This document shows positions 1-10,035 of a stretch of DNA of 64,000 bases, piece by piece. The notes below the pieces were generated by a model. The model did not search any database and was not told where the DNA came from. It saw only the letters and a list, made by a program, of their open reading frames with translations. Within the stretch, counting starts at the first letter, position 1, and the number at the start of each line of letters is the position of its first letter. The position numbers and the translations under genes were made by a program. Source of the DNA: Prosthecobacter debontii (GTDB lineage: Bacteria; Verrucomicrobiota; Verrucomicrobiia; Verrucomicrobiales; Akkermansiaceae); contig CAMBPB010000001.1 of assembly GCA_945869465.1 (NCBI GenBank), positions 62,001 through 126,000 of the forward strand. Direction: 5' to 3'.

Positions 1-366
1 GAAGGTTTCGCCGTCGAGGTATTCCGCGGCGCGTTTCAAGCGGCCGCCGGTCATTGTCTTCTCGCCGGTTTCAATACAAGTGACACTCCATGGTTCGGCA
101 TCGCAGCGGTGGATGGAGGCCCGCTGATTCCTGAGATCAAAGGTGACGTCGGCGGTGTGAAGGTGGTAGTTGGCGAAGTAGTCCCTGATCCAGTAGCCCT
201 TGTGCCCGCAACAAATGATAAAGTCATTGATGCCGTGGGCAGAGTAGATCTTCATGATGTGCCACAAGATCGGCCGGTTGCCGATTTCAATCATCGGTTT
301 TGGCCTAACGGTGCTTTCCTCACTAATGCGGGTCCCGAAGCCCCCCGCGAATATAACTGCTTTCAT
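1..366 (-). CDS. rfbF: glucose-1-phosphate cytidylyltransferase, 3' end beyond window
   Basis: Predicted to make CDP-glucose from CTP and glucose-1-phosphate in the cytoplasm, the entry to CDP-linked deoxysugars of O-antigen or exopolysaccharide. Only the first 122 residues are in the window; the gene runs off the left edge. Residues 7-13 (AGGFGTR) form the nucleotide-binding loop of sugar nucleotidyltransferases. [19 protein letters not shown] and then [10 protein letters not shown] follow, the pattern that separates RfbF from RmlA-type enzymes. The start codon overlaps the stop of the acetyltransferase gene by 4 bases (ATGA), so the two are co-translated. It is the last visible gene of the minus-strand polysaccharide locus. 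Family assignment is strong; completeness cannot be judged. Confidence 0.92.
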   Translation of the reverse strand, partial: MKAVIFAGGFGTRISEESTVRPKPMIEIGNRPILWHIMKIYSAHGINDFIICCGHKGYWIRDYFANYHLHTADVTFDLRNQRASIHRCDAEPWSVTCIETGEKTMTGGRLKRAAEYLDGETF

Positions 367-1172
367 GTTGGGGTATTGGGGGTGGATTCGTTCTTCGAAA
401 TGTCGTTTGCGGCCGATCGATATCGGATCACGCGAGCGGGAACGCCGGCCGCGATCGCATTGTCCGGTATGCTGTGAACTACCACCGAGCCGGCAGCGAT
501 CACGGCACCGGCTCCGATGGACACACCTTGGAGGACCGTGACCCGGTGCCCAAGCCAAGCTCCGTCACCCACCGAAATTCCACCCTTGGTCTTGAGCGGT
601 TGCTCCATGATCATCACGCCCGGGTCGATTCCGTGATCATAACAGTAGAACCCGCATCCCGGGGCGATCTCGACTTGTTTGCCGATTGTGATGTCTGCTA
701 GAATCGCGTGAATATGGCAACCGGGCTGAATGTGAGTCCCTGCACCAATACGGAGCCTTCCTCCCGAGCCCGTCTGTAGGAAGGCATCACCATACAATTG
801 CACCTGATCCTGTAATTCCAGAGGGCCTCCACCGTTGAGGAATGAGATGACGACATGGTCGCCGATATACACATGCTTTCCGAGACGAAGGTCAGGATGG
901 GAAATCGCCGCGCTGGGCGCGACAAATCCACGCGGCGTCATTTCAGCCAGGAACGCCCGGCCATGGTAAGGCATGGTTCCCCACGATGCCAACCTCGCGG
1001 CGAGACATCCGAAGGCACCTTGCCCGGAATGTTTGAGGCAACCCCTCAACCAGGCGTTGTGAAGTTGATTGCGTGTGTGCCTGTAGAGCTTCCGCAGGCA
1101 TCCGGGCGATGACCCTTCCATCACCCCGGGAGCATCGCACCGGGCGATGGATGTCGAATGACTGGGTGCCAT
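363..1172 (-). CDS. hexapeptide-repeat acyltransferase (WcaF/LbH type)
   Basis: A left-handed beta-helix acyltransferase, probably O- or N-acetylating a sugar for surface polysaccharide. The C-terminal 150 residues carry the imperfect hexapeptide repeats and end in the family signature around [19 protein letters not shown] followed by VPARVIRYR. The catalytic-type His lies in the CYDHGIDPG stretch. The first ~95 residues are basic and not clearly part of the fold, so the true start may be the internal ATG at 1121. It sits between the giant adhesin gene and rfbF, with a 4-base overlap into rfbF. The acceptor sugar cannot be read from sequence. Confidence 0.85.
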   Translation of the reverse strand: MAPSHSTSIARCDAPGVMEGSSPGCLRKLYRHTRNQLHNAWLRGCLKHSGQGAFGCLAARLASWGTMPYHGRAFLAEMTPRGFVAPSAAISHPDLRLGKHVYIGDHVVISFLNGGGPLELQDQVQLYGDAFLQTGSGGRLRIGAGTHIQPGCHIHAILADITIGKQVEIAPGCGFYCYDHGIDPGVMIMEQPLKTKGGISVGDGAWLGHRVTVLQGVSIGAGAVIAAGSVVVHSIPDNAIAAGVPARVIRYRSAANDISKNESTPNTPT

Positions 1173-1221
1173 GGCGTTAGTTTCCGATTTTTCCAGTGGT
1201 TGATTGCGATGCCTGACTCAT

Positions 1222-4200
1222 TCAGGGAGTCGCAACCAGCACACTGAGTCGGGCGAACAGCGCGCCATTCGCAGCAAGTGACCGGGGGATGTGGACATGC
1301 ACGAAGTCGATGTTGGGGCCGGCACCATTGTCGTCCTGGGTCACCACAACACCGGGGGTTCCGGCGGAATGGGTCCATATCCCGGCAAGGTTGGTGCTCC
1401 ATTCGACTCTGATAGTCGTTGCGCTATCGGTATTCGCTAGATCGGAGCGCCGATAGGTGAAAACCAGATAGTCCTCGTTGCCCGGGTTGCCATCCAGATT
1501 TGCGGATAGCAGTGCCACCTTCGGCATAAGGTTGGCGTCCGGTTGGTTGGAAGGATTGCCGCCAATGACGTATTCGACCGCATTGCTGATCGTATCCCCA
1601 TCGGAATCTGTTCCGGGGTCGGCTGTAAGATTGTATCCTGCCATCCACTGATTGTAGGCTGGCACAGCGACCGTGTCGGGCACTTCGATCAAGACGCTGA
1701 GTCGGGCGAAAAGCATGCCGTTCGGCGATAGCGAACGAGGCAGATATACCTTCACGCGGTCCACTCCGGGAGCGAACGCATCATTTTCTTCAACGACCAC
1801 CACACCCGGGCTGCCTGCCGCATTCGTCCAAGGGCCGACGAAGTCAGTGTCCCATTCGACCTTGATTGTCGTCAGTGGATCGTTATTCGCACGGTCCGTG
1901 CGACGATAGGTGAAGAGGAGGTATGCCGAGCTGCCATTGATCCCATCCGGATCGGCAATGACCGGGGCGGAGACTGGAAGCAGATTGGCGTTGTTCTGGT
2001 TCGCAGGGTTGCCACCGATCACATATTCGACGGCGTTGCTGATCGAATCGTGGTCTGAATCATCTCCCGGTTCGGCCACAAGGCTATACTCAGCGAGCCA
2101 TTCAGTGAAGCCATTGCCAGCCACGTCGTTGATCGTGATGTTTAATGCCGCATCATCCGTAGCATTAAAACTGTCCACGACACGCACAACAAAGTCATTT
2201 GCTCCGACATTGCCGTTGCCGGGCGTGCCTGAGAGAGTGCCATCGCTTGCCACCAGCAGCCAGGCGGGTCCGCTGACTTTCATATAGGTGATCGAGTCAC
2301 CGGCGTCCATGTCGCTGGCGGAACCGGCGAGCGAGCCGCTATAGGAAATGTCTTCGTCGGCACCGGCACCGGCGATGGGATCGAGGGTGAAGGTCGGCGC
2401 GTCGTTGGCGTTGGTCACCGTGATGTTCAGCGCCGCCTCGTCGGTGGTGCTTGTGCCATCGGTGGCGCGCACAACAAAGTCATTTGCTCCGACGTCGCTG
2501 TTGCCGGGCGTGCCTGAGAGAGTGCCATCGCTTGCCACCAGCAGCCAGGCGGGTCCGCTGACTTTCATATAGGTGATCGAGTCACCGGCGTCCATGTCGC
2601 TGGCGGAACTGGCGAGCGAGCCGCTATAGGAAATGTCTTCGTCGGCACCGACACCGGCGATGGGATCGAGGGTGAAGGCCGGGGCGTCGTTCACGTTGGT
2701 CACCGCAATGTTCAGCGCCGCCTCGTCGGTGGCACTTGAGCCATCGGTGACGCGAATGAAGAAGGCGTTTGCTCCGACGTCGCTGTTGCCGGGCGTGCCG
2801 GAGAGCGAGCCATCGCTTGCCACCAGCAGCCAGGCGGGTCCGCTGACTTTCATATAGGTGATCGAGTCACCGGCGTCCATGTCGCTGGCGGAACTGGCGA
2901 GCGAGCCGCTATAGGAAATGTCTTCGTCGGCACCGGCACCGGCGATGGGATCGAGGGTGAAGGTCGGCGCGTCGTTGGCGTTGGTCACCGCGATGTTCAG
3001 CGCCGCCTCGTCGGTGGCGTTTGAGCCATCGGTCACGCCGATGACGAAGGTGTTTGCTCCGACGTCGCTGTTGCCGGGCGTGCCTGAGAGAGTGCCATCG
3101 CTTGCCACCAGCAGCCAGGCCGGGCCGCTGACTTTCGAGTAGGTGATAGAGTCACCGGCATCGATGTCGCTGGCGGAACCGGCGAGAGAACCGCTGTAGG
3201 CAACGTCTTCGTCGGCACCGGCACCGGCGATGGGATCGATGGTGAAGGCCGGAGCGTCGTTGGCGTTGGTCACCGCGATGTTCAGCGCGGCTTCGTCAGT
3301 GGCGCTTGTGCCATCGGTGACGCGGACGACGAAGGCGTTGGCTCCGACATTGCCGTTGCCGGGCGTGCCGGAAAGTGTGCCGTCGCTTGCCACTGCTAGC
3401 CAGGCCGGACCACTGACTTTCGAGTAGGTGAACGAGTCACCGGCATCGATGTCGCTGGCGGAACCGGAGAGAGAACCGCTGTAGGCCACGTCTTCGTCGG
3501 CACCGACACCGGCGATGGGATCGAGGGTGAAGGCCGGGGCGTCGTTGGCGTTGGTCACCGCGATGTTCAGCGCGGCTTCGTCAGTGGCGCTTGTGCCATC
3601 GGTGGCGCGGACGACGAAGGCATTGGCTCCGACATGGCTGTTGCCGGGTGTGCCGGAGAGCGTGCCGTCGCTGGCCACCAGCAGCCAGGCGGGTCCGCTG
3701 ACTTTCGAGTAGGTGAACGAGTCACCGGCATCGATGTCGCTGGCGGAACCGGCGAGAGAGCTGCTGTAGGCCACGTCTTGGTCGGCACCGGCACCGGCGA
3801 TCGGATCGAGGGTGAAGGCCGGCGCGTCGTTCACGTTGGTCACGGCAATGTTCAGCGCCGCCTCGTCGGTGACATTGGAACCGTCCGTAATGCGAACAAC
3901 AAAGTCATTTGCTCCGACGTCGCCGTTGCCGGGTGTGCCGGAGAGCGAGCCATCGCTTGCCACCAGCAGCCAGGCGGGGCCGCTGACTTTCATATAGGTG
4001 AGTGTGTCACCGGCGTCCATGTCGCTGGCGGAACTGGCGAGAGAGCCGCCATAGGAAATGTCTTCGTCGGCACCGGCACCGGCCATGGGATCGGCGGTGA
4101 AGGCCGGGGCGTCGTTCACGTTGGTCACAGCAATGTTCAACGCGGCCTCGTCCGTGTCACTTGAGCCATCGGTGACGCGAATGACGAAGGAGTTGGACCC

Positions 4201-7200
4201 GACATCGCTGTTGCCGGGTGTGCCGGAGAGAGTGCCATCGCTTGCCACCACCAGCCAGGCCGGGCCGCTGACCTTCGAGTAGATGAACGAGTCACCGGCA
4301 TCGATATCACCGGCGGAACCGGCGAGTGTGCCACTGTAGGCCGCCTCTTCGGTTGCTCCTCCTCCTGCAATGGGGTCAAGGGTGAAGGCCGGCGCATCAT
4401 TGATCGAACTGACTGTGATTGAAACAGTCACAGCATCGGATTGAACCACTCCATCGCTCGCGCGGTAGGTGAACGAATCGTCGCCATGATAATTCAATGA
4501 CGGGGTGTAGGTAAACCCGCCGTTCGAATTTAAATTCAACGTGCCATCGCTTGGACCGACATCCAGGATTGCAGTCAACGGCAGGGCTTCCGGATCGGAA
4601 TCGTTGACGAGCACACCTGACGCCGCCACGATCAGCGGAACATCCTCATTCGCGGAATAGGCATCCGCAGTCACCACAGGCGCTTGGTTTGGAACATAGA
4701 CTGCGGTCAGTGTATGATCGCCATCCATGGTCATGGTGATGCTCGGGTTCGTGCTGTGATCAGCACCATTTTTCAACCACTTCTGGAAATTGGTGGCGCC
4801 GATCACCGCCGGCACGGACATGTTGATCACCGTTCCTGCGAGATACAGGCGGGAGAATTCGGAGGCTCCATTTCCACTTTCTCTAACATCCGAAGGAGTT
4901 AAGGTCACATTCACTCCGTTGTCGGGCGAAGAGTTGACCGTGAGGGCCCGCGTGACTTGCGGGATCACCCGGACGTTGTCGAGCAACAAATCCACACTGC
5001 TCGTATTGGGCGCGGATTTGTCCTCAAACATCAATGTCGTTGTGGCGCTGTTCGCGATGAAGGAATAACTCCTTGAAGCCCAGACCGTGACTCCGGTGCC
5101 ATTTCCCGTCAGCGTTTCTTGAGGTGAGAGCAGAATCGAGGCACCGGTAACGGTTGTCTTGATCTTTTGCGTGCTGGCTGTACCGGAAATGAAGGCTTGG
5201 ATACCCCGATCAAACGTCAACAAATAAGGGAACCCCGGTCTCGTGGCGAACGTTTGCGAGAAGATCGCATTGGCGACCTTGTTGCTCGCATTAAAGGCGG
5301 TCAGTTTGGCAGTCAGAGTGAGCAGGGGATCGGTCGCCGGCCGGCTGGTTGTGGTGGTTTCGATTTGATAGTTGCCGGAAACCGTCCAGAAATTGGGCAC
5401 CAGACCTGTGATTTGTTCGAAACTGCCATTTTTCAGAACCCCGTTCACACTGATCGCAATGGTTGCAGGAGCGGAAGGGGAATTGCCGTCCTCGGTCACG
5501 AAGGAGAAACTGTCAGCCCCCTCATAGGTCTGGTCCGGCGTGTAGGTCAGATTCGGAGCAATTCCGGTGAGCGTTCCATGCAAGGGCTGCACCGTCACGG
5601 CGAATGTCAAGGTATCCTCATCCACATCGCTTCCGGTGAGGATGATCGATCGGGTCGTGCCACGCGTCATCGAAATGGACTGGGCATTCGCAACAGGCGC
5701 ATCGAATACTGTAGCCACGTCGATCGTGACGGTAGCCGGAGCCGAGGGACCCGAGCCATCGTTCACCGTAAAAGTAAAACTGTCCGACCCGTTTGTATTC
5801 GGGGTCGGTGTATAAGTCAGGTTCGGGGGCGAACCCGAAAGCACTCCATAACTGGGAGAATCAGCCACAACGAACGTCAAGTCATCTCCTTCCGGATCGG
5901 TTCCGGCCAAGGTGATTCCCACTGCAACATCTTCGTTGGTTGCGACCAATTGCGCCACCGCTGAAGGACCGTCGTTCACCGAATTGACGGTAATCGTCAC
6001 AGTCGCAAGGCTTGAGTTCACCGAGCCGTTGGTGGCGTGGTAGGTGAAAGAGTCCGTGCCATTGAAGTCCGGCGTCGGGTCGTAAGTGAAGCTGCCGTCG
6101 GCGTTTAGGCTGAAGGATCCCTGCGTAGGCGGCACATCGATCACCGCGGTGATCGGCAGCGAGTTGGGATCCGTATCGTTTGCCAGGATTCCGGGAGCCG
6201 CTACTGCCAACGGGGTATCCTCATCGGTGAAGTAGGAATCCGCCGTGGCCCAAGGCGTGTTATCGACAACATAAACGGCATTCATTGTATAACTCCCGTC
6301 TATCGTCACGGTGGTCGAAAGGCTGGTGCTGACATCGCTTCCGTTTTTCTGCCATTTCTCAAAAACATTGGCGCCGGAGGCAGCGGTAGCGGTGAGCGTC
6401 ACCGATGCTCCGTCAGCATAAATGCGGTTGAACGCGGTCACGCCATTCGCGCTTCCTCCAAGATCCGCCGGAGCCATGGCGACAGCCAGGCCGCTTACCT
6501 GACTCGAGGTTACGGCAAGTGTGTGAGTCACGTCAATTTCGGAAATCCTCACGCCATCAAGAAGCAAGTCGCAGGTGTGCGACACGCCGGAAGACAGGGT
6601 CGAAGAGTTGTCCGCGAATCTGAGGGTGGTGGTCGCACTGTCGGCAATGAAGGTATAACTCTTCGCCGTCCAGTGCGCGGGTCCGGCAGCCGCCGTCAGT
6701 TCCTCAGGCCGGGATAACAGGGTCCCGGTGCCGAGCACGGTTACCTGCAGCCTCTGCTTTTGATTCGCAATGCCGACGGTGCCTATGTCGAAGTCGAGGC
6801 TGTAGGCTCGCCCGGGCACGGTCGAAATAACCTGAGAAACAATCCCGGTAAAGCTGTTGCCACCACTGTTGAAAAACGCGATCCGGTCGCCATCTGTCGA
6901 GCTTATGCCCGGCACGCTGTCCTTGATATAGCCAACGACACTACCCGTCACTGTCCAATCCGCCATCGTGGTGACTTGGCCGGAAACGATCGCGCCCGAC
7001 TCGAAGCTCCCGTTGGTCAGGGCATTGATGGGTGCCGCAGTGACGCTGATTGAAACGGTGGCCACGTTGGAATCCACCGCCCCGTCATTGGCTTTGTAGG
7101 TGAAGGAATCGGATCCAACGTATCCCGCAGTGGGCGTGTAGGTGAAACTTCCGTTTGAATTCAAGGTCAGGCTGCCATGCGCCGGACTAGAGACCCCGAT

Positions 7201-10035
7201 CGCCGTGAGCGGATCCGAATCGACATCCGTATCGTTGGAAAGAACACCGGTGGCAGCCACCGTCATGGGAATGCTCTCAATCGTCGAATACGAGTCAGCT
7301 ACCGCGACCGGTGCGGAGTTGGGGGTGAACACCGCCACCCGGACGCGATCAAGCAACAGATCGGAATTGGTGGCCTCACCCACAGGCAAGGCCGCTGAAC
7401 CGTCCGTGAACGTAAGAGTCGTGGTCGATCCGGTCGCCACAAAGGTATGATTCTTCGGTGGCCAATTCGCCGCTCCCGCAGTTGTCATCGTCAGGTTCTC
7501 TTCAGCCGAAAAACCGGCAGCAGTTACCAACAGACGTTGCTTCTTACCAACGGTTCCTACAATGCCAACATCGAAATCCAATTCATACGTCACTCCCGGG
7601 GTGGTTGCGAAGGTCTGTGAAATAGAGCCTCCGAAGACATTGCCAGCTGCGTTGAACAGCGTGAGCCGGTCTCCGTCGGGGGCGGTATAGATCAGCGGTG
7701 CGACCGAGTCTTCCACATAACCAAGCGGGTTGCCGGTGAGCGTCCAATCCGCGAGAGCGGTGACACGGCCGGAAACGATGGCACCCAGTTCGAAGCTGCC
7801 GTTGAGAAGCGCGACCGGAGCCGCGGCACTCACCGTGAGCGAAACGGTGGCCACATTGGAATCCAAGACTCCGTCGTTGGCTCGATACGTGAACGAATCC
7901 GCCCCCGTGAAACCACTGCCCGGCGTATAGGTAAATCCACCATCGGTATTGAGAGTCAGAATCCCGTTTGACGGGCCCGCAACCAACACCGCTGTAAACG
8001 AATTGAGATCAGGTTCCGTGTCGTTGCCAAGCACGCCCGAGGCAGGTACCACGAGTGGGACGTTTGCCGTGGTCGCGTAGCCGTCATCCGCCGCATCCGG
8101 GGCATCGTTAACCGGGGAGACAGTCAGCAAAACTGTCACCACGTTCGAATCGAGAATGCTATCATTGGCTTTGTAGGTGAATGAATCATTTCCATCGAAG
8201 TTTGCATCCGGAATGTAGGTGAAGCCACCATTGGCACTCAAGGTGAGGGAACCGCTCGATGGTCCCGCGACCAATATCGCAGTCAACGAACCAATTTCGG
8301 CATCGGTGTCGTTGCCCAGCACGCCTGATGCCGCCACTACCAGCGGAGTGTCCTCGGTGGCCGTGTAGCCGTCCGCAACCGCAACCGGCGCGTTGTTACC
8401 AATGCTGCCGGCGGTCAATCGCACGTCGTCGAGCAGAAGATCGGAGCTGGAGGCGCTATAACCCACAAGCATTGCTCCTGACCCATCCGTAAACGTGAGG
8501 GTAGTCGTTGCCGCGGACGCCACGAAGATGTGATGCTTCGGCGTCCAATTCGCCGCACCAGCAGTCACCATTTCCACATAATCCGCTGCGGAGAGGCCGG
8601 CCGCCGTCACCCGCAGTCGCTGGTCCCCGCCAACAGTTCCTACAATCCCGACTTTATAATCCAGTTCATACGTCATCCCCGGGGTGGTTGCAAACGTCTG
8701 TGAAATGGAGCCTCCGAAAACGTTGCCGCCAGCATTGAAAAGCGCGAGTCGTTGTTCGTCAGGCGCGGTATAAATCAAGTTTTCCACATAGCCGATCGGA
8801 CTGCCCGTCACCGTCCAGTTCGCGAGAGTGGTAACCTGGCCGGAAACGATGGCACCCAGTTCGAAGCTGCCGTTGAGAAGAGCGACCGAGGCTGCCGCGT
8901 TCACCGCTATCGAGACGGTGGCCACATTGGAATTCGCGAGGCCGTCGTTGGCTCGGTAGGTGAACGAATCCGCCCCGACATAGGCGCTGCCAGGCGTGTA
9001 GGTAAATCCTCCATTGGAATTCAATGTGAGGGTGCCATTCGACGGCCCAGTCACCAACGCCGCGGTCAATGAACCGGGTTCGACATCCGTATCGTTGCCC
9101 AGGACACCCGATGCCGCTACCACAAGTGGAGTGCCCTGGGTGGCCGAGTAACTGTCCGCGACCGCCACCGGCGCGTCGTTGACATTGGTCACCGTCAGCG
9201 CAACGGTCGCCACATTCGAATCAACAATCCCATCGTTTGCCTTGTAGGTGAACGAATCACTCCCATGGAAATTGGCACCCGGCGTGTAGGTCAATCCACC
9301 ATTGCCGCTCAAAGTCAGGCTGCCGTTTGCCGGACCCGCCACCAAAATCGCGGTTAACGAATCAAGATCGGCATCCGTGTCATTGCCCAACACACCCGAT
9401 GCCGCCACCACCACCAGCGGAGTGTCCTCGGTGGCGGAGTAGCTGTCAGCGACCGCCACCGGCGCGTCGTTGCCGGCGACACTTGCGGCCACACGCACGT
9501 GATCCAGCAAAAGGTCGGAACCTGTGGCGCTGTCACCCAGATTGAGAGTCCCTGAACCATCCGTGAATGTCAGCGTGGTCGTTGCCTCAGTCGCGACAAA
9601 AGTGCGATGCTTCGGAGCCCACAAGGCCGGATATCCTGTCGCATTCAAATAGTCCTCCGCGGACAGGCCCGCCGCCGTCACCAGCAGGCGCTGCTTCCGG
9701 CCCGAAGTTCCTATGATGCCGACTTGATAGTCCAGGTCATAAGTCACCCCCGGGGTGGTGGCGAAAGTCTGTGAGATCGTGCCTCCGAAAACATTGCCGG
9801 CAGCATTGAAAAGCGCGAGCCGATTAAAATCCGGGGCGGTATAGTTCACATCCTCCACATAGCCAATCGGATTGCCCGTCACCGTCCAGTTGTTTATCGC
9901 GGTGAGTTGGCCGCTGACAATCGAACCGGTTTCGAAGCTACCGTTGACAACAAGCTCTGCGTGGCAAACGGTAGCGCCATATTTCGCAAGCATTAACATT
10001 CCTGCGAGATTTAGAATTCTGCTGATCTTTTTCAT
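1222..10035 (-). CDS. giant secreted multidomain repeat protein, putative adhesin (2,937 aa)
   Basis: I place the start at 10035 because MKKISRILNLAGMLMLAKYG is a clear signal peptide, cut near residue 26. The open frame continues upstream to 10377 without coding character. Module order: NGSFE-type beta-sandwich modules resembling DUF642/choice-of-anchor C (five copies, each ending in LLLD.VR), alternating with Ig/cadherin-like Big_9 modules (NDAPVAVADSY...DTP), and two InlB-like B repeats ending in AVYV. Eight near-identical 95-residue dystroglycan/cadherin-type repeats follow at residues ~1879-2638. The protein ends in two copies of a ~145-residue module containing DSDxDxxSNAxEYVxGGNP, a Ca-binding-like Asp motif. 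There is no PEP-CTERM, LPXTG or membrane anchor. Likely a calcium-stabilised surface or matrix protein; its place inside the polysaccharide locus suggests a matrix role. Ligand unknown. Confidence 0.85.
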   Translation of the reverse strand: MKKISRILNLAGMLMLAKYGATVCHAELVVNGSFETGSIVSGQLTAINNWTVTGNPIGYVEDVNYTAPDFNRLALFNAAGNVFGGTISQTFATTPGVTYDLDYQVGIIGTSGRKQRLLVTAAGLSAEDYLNATGYPALWAPKHRTFVATEATTTLTFTDGSGTLNLGDSATGSDLLLDHVRVAASVAGNDAPVAVADSYSATEDTPLVVVAASGVLGNDTDADLDSLTAILVAGPANGSLTLSGNGGLTYTPGANFHGSDSFTYKANDGIVDSNVATVALTVTNVNDAPVAVADSYSATQGTPLVVAASGVLGNDTDVEPGSLTAALVTGPSNGTLTLNSNGGFTYTPGSAYVGADSFTYRANDGLANSNVATVSIAVNAAASVALLNGSFELGAIVSGQVTTLANWTVTGSPIGYVENLIYTAPDEQRLALFNAGGNVFGGSISQTFATTPGMTYELDYKVGIVGTVGGDQRLRVTAAGLSAADYVEMVTAGAANWTPKHHIFVASAATTTLTFTDGSGAMLVGYSASSSDLLLDDVRLTAGSIGNNAPVAVADGYTATEDTPLVVAASGVLGNDTDAEIGSLTAILVAGPSSGSLTLSANGGFTYIPDANFDGNDSFTYKANDSILDSNVVTVLLTVSPVNDAPDAADDGYATTANVPLVVPASGVLGNDTEPDLNSFTAVLVAGPSNGILTLNTDGGFTYTPGSGFTGADSFTYRANDGVLDSNVATVSLTVSAAAPVALLNGSFELGAIVSGRVTALADWTLTGNPLGYVEDSVAPLIYTAPDGDRLTLFNAAGNVFGGSISQTFATTPGVTYELDFDVGIVGTVGKKQRLLVTAAGFSAEENLTMTTAGAANWPPKNHTFVATGSTTTLTFTDGSAALPVGEATNSDLLLDRVRVAVFTPNSAPVAVADSYSTIESIPMTVAATGVLSNDTDVDSDPLTAIGVSSPAHGSLTLNSNGSFTYTPTAGYVGSDSFTYKANDGAVDSNVATVSISVTAAPINALTNGSFESGAIVSGQVTTMADWTVTGSVVGYIKDSVPGISSTDGDRIAFFNSGGNSFTGIVSQVISTVPGRAYSLDFDIGTVGIANQKQRLQVTVLGTGTLLSRPEELTAAAGPAHWTAKSYTFIADSATTTLRFADNSSTLSSGVSHTCDLLLDGVRISEIDVTHTLAVTSSQVSGLAVAMAPADLGGSANGVTAFNRIYADGASVTLTATAASGANVFEKWQKNGSDVSTSLSTTVTIDGSYTMNAVYVVDNTPWATADSYFTDEDTPLAVAAPGILANDTDPNSLPITAVIDVPPTQGSFSLNADGSFTYDPTPDFNGTDSFTYHATNGSVNSSLATVTITVNSVNDGPSAVAQLVATNEDVAVGITLAGTDPEGDDLTFVVADSPSYGVLSGSPPNLTYTPTPNTNGSDSFTFTVNDGSGPSAPATVTIDVATVFDAPVANAQSISMTRGTTRSIILTGSDVDEDTLTFAVTVQPLHGTLTGIAPNLTYTPDQTYEGADSFSFVTEDGNSPSAPATIAISVNGVLKNGSFEQITGLVPNFWTVSGNYQIETTTTSRPATDPLLTLTAKLTAFNASNKVANAIFSQTFATRPGFPYLLTFDRGIQAFISGTASTQKIKTTVTGASILLSPQETLTGNGTGVTVWASRSYSFIANSATTTLMFEDKSAPNTSSVDLLLDNVRVIPQVTRALTVNSSPDNGVNVTLTPSDVRESGNGASEFSRLYLAGTVINMSVPAVIGATNFQKWLKNGADHSTNPSITMTMDGDHTLTAVYVPNQAPVVTADAYSANEDVPLIVAASGVLVNDSDPEALPLTAILDVGPSDGTLNLNSNGGFTYTPSLNYHGDDSFTYRASDGVVQSDAVTVSITVSSINDAPAFTLDPIAGGGATEEAAYSGTLAGSAGDIDAGDSFIYSKVSGPAWLVVASDGTLSGTPGNSDVGSNSFVIRVTDGSSDTDEAALNIAVTNVNDAPAFTADPMAGAGADEDISYGGSLASSASDMDAGDTLTYMKVSGPAWLLVASDGSLSGTPGNGDVGANDFVVRITDGSNVTDEAALNIAVTNVNDAPAFTLDPIAGAGADQDVAYSSSLAGSASDIDAGDSFTYSKVSGPAWLLVASDGTLSGTPGNSHVGANAFVVRATDGTSATDEAALNIAVTNANDAPAFTLDPIAGVGADEDVAYSGSLSGSASDIDAGDSFTYSKVSGPAWLAVASDGTLSGTPGNGNVGANAFVVRVTDGTSATDEAALNIAVTNANDAPAFTIDPIAGAGADEDVAYSGSLAGSASDIDAGDSITYSKVSGPAWLLVASDGTLSGTPGNSDVGANTFVIGVTDGSNATDEAALNIAVTNANDAPTFTLDPIAGAGADEDISYSGSLASSASDMDAGDSITYMKVSGPAWLLVASDGSLSGTPGNSDVGANAFFIRVTDGSSATDEAALNIAVTNVNDAPAFTLDPIAGVGADEDISYSGSLASSASDMDAGDSITYMKVSGPAWLLVASDGTLSGTPGNSDVGANDFVVRATDGTSTTDEAALNITVTNANDAPTFTLDPIAGAGADEDISYSGSLAGSASDMDAGDSITYMKVSGPAWLLVASDGTLSGTPGNGNVGANDFVVRVVDSFNATDDAALNITINDVAGNGFTEWLAEYSLVAEPGDDSDHDSISNAVEYVIGGNPANQNNANLLPVSAPVIADPDGINGSSAYLLFTYRRTDRANNDPLTTIKVEWDTDFVGPWTNAAGSPGVVVVEENDAFAPGVDRVKVYLPRSLSPNGMLFARLSVLIEVPDTVAVPAYNQWMAGYNLTADPGTDSDGDTISNAVEYVIGGNPSNQPDANLMPKVALLSANLDGNPGNEDYLVFTYRRSDLANTDSATTIRVEWSTNLAGIWTHSAGTPGVVVTQDDNGAGPNIDFVHVHIPRSLAANGALFARLSVLVATP
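2122..4401 (-). repeat. eight tandem 285-bp coding repeats
   Basis: Eight head-to-tail units of exactly 285 bp (95 codons) within the adhesin gene. Each encodes a cadherin-like (CADG/He_PIG) domain that starts NDAP.FT.DPIAG and contains KVSGPAWL, SDGTLSGTPGN and DEAALNI. The bases are almost the same from unit to unit; for example the block around SGPAWLLVASDG recurs at 285-bp spacing. That points to recent duplication or ongoing homogenisation by recombination. The outermost units are the most divergent. Confidence 0.93.

Noticed and set aside
1222-1320. PEP-CTERM or other C-terminal sorting signal on the adhesin
   Set aside because: The protein ends ARLSVLVATP with no PEP motif, hydrophobic helix or basic tail.
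3634-4164. Plus-strand frame of 176 residues rich in Gly and Val
   Set aside because: It is the antisense shadow of the adhesin repeats and recurs with them.
2122-4401. Regular 285-bp repeats as a CRISPR array or non-coding satellite
   Set aside because: The repeats are contiguous, have no unique spacers, stay in one open frame and encode recognisable cadherin-like domains.
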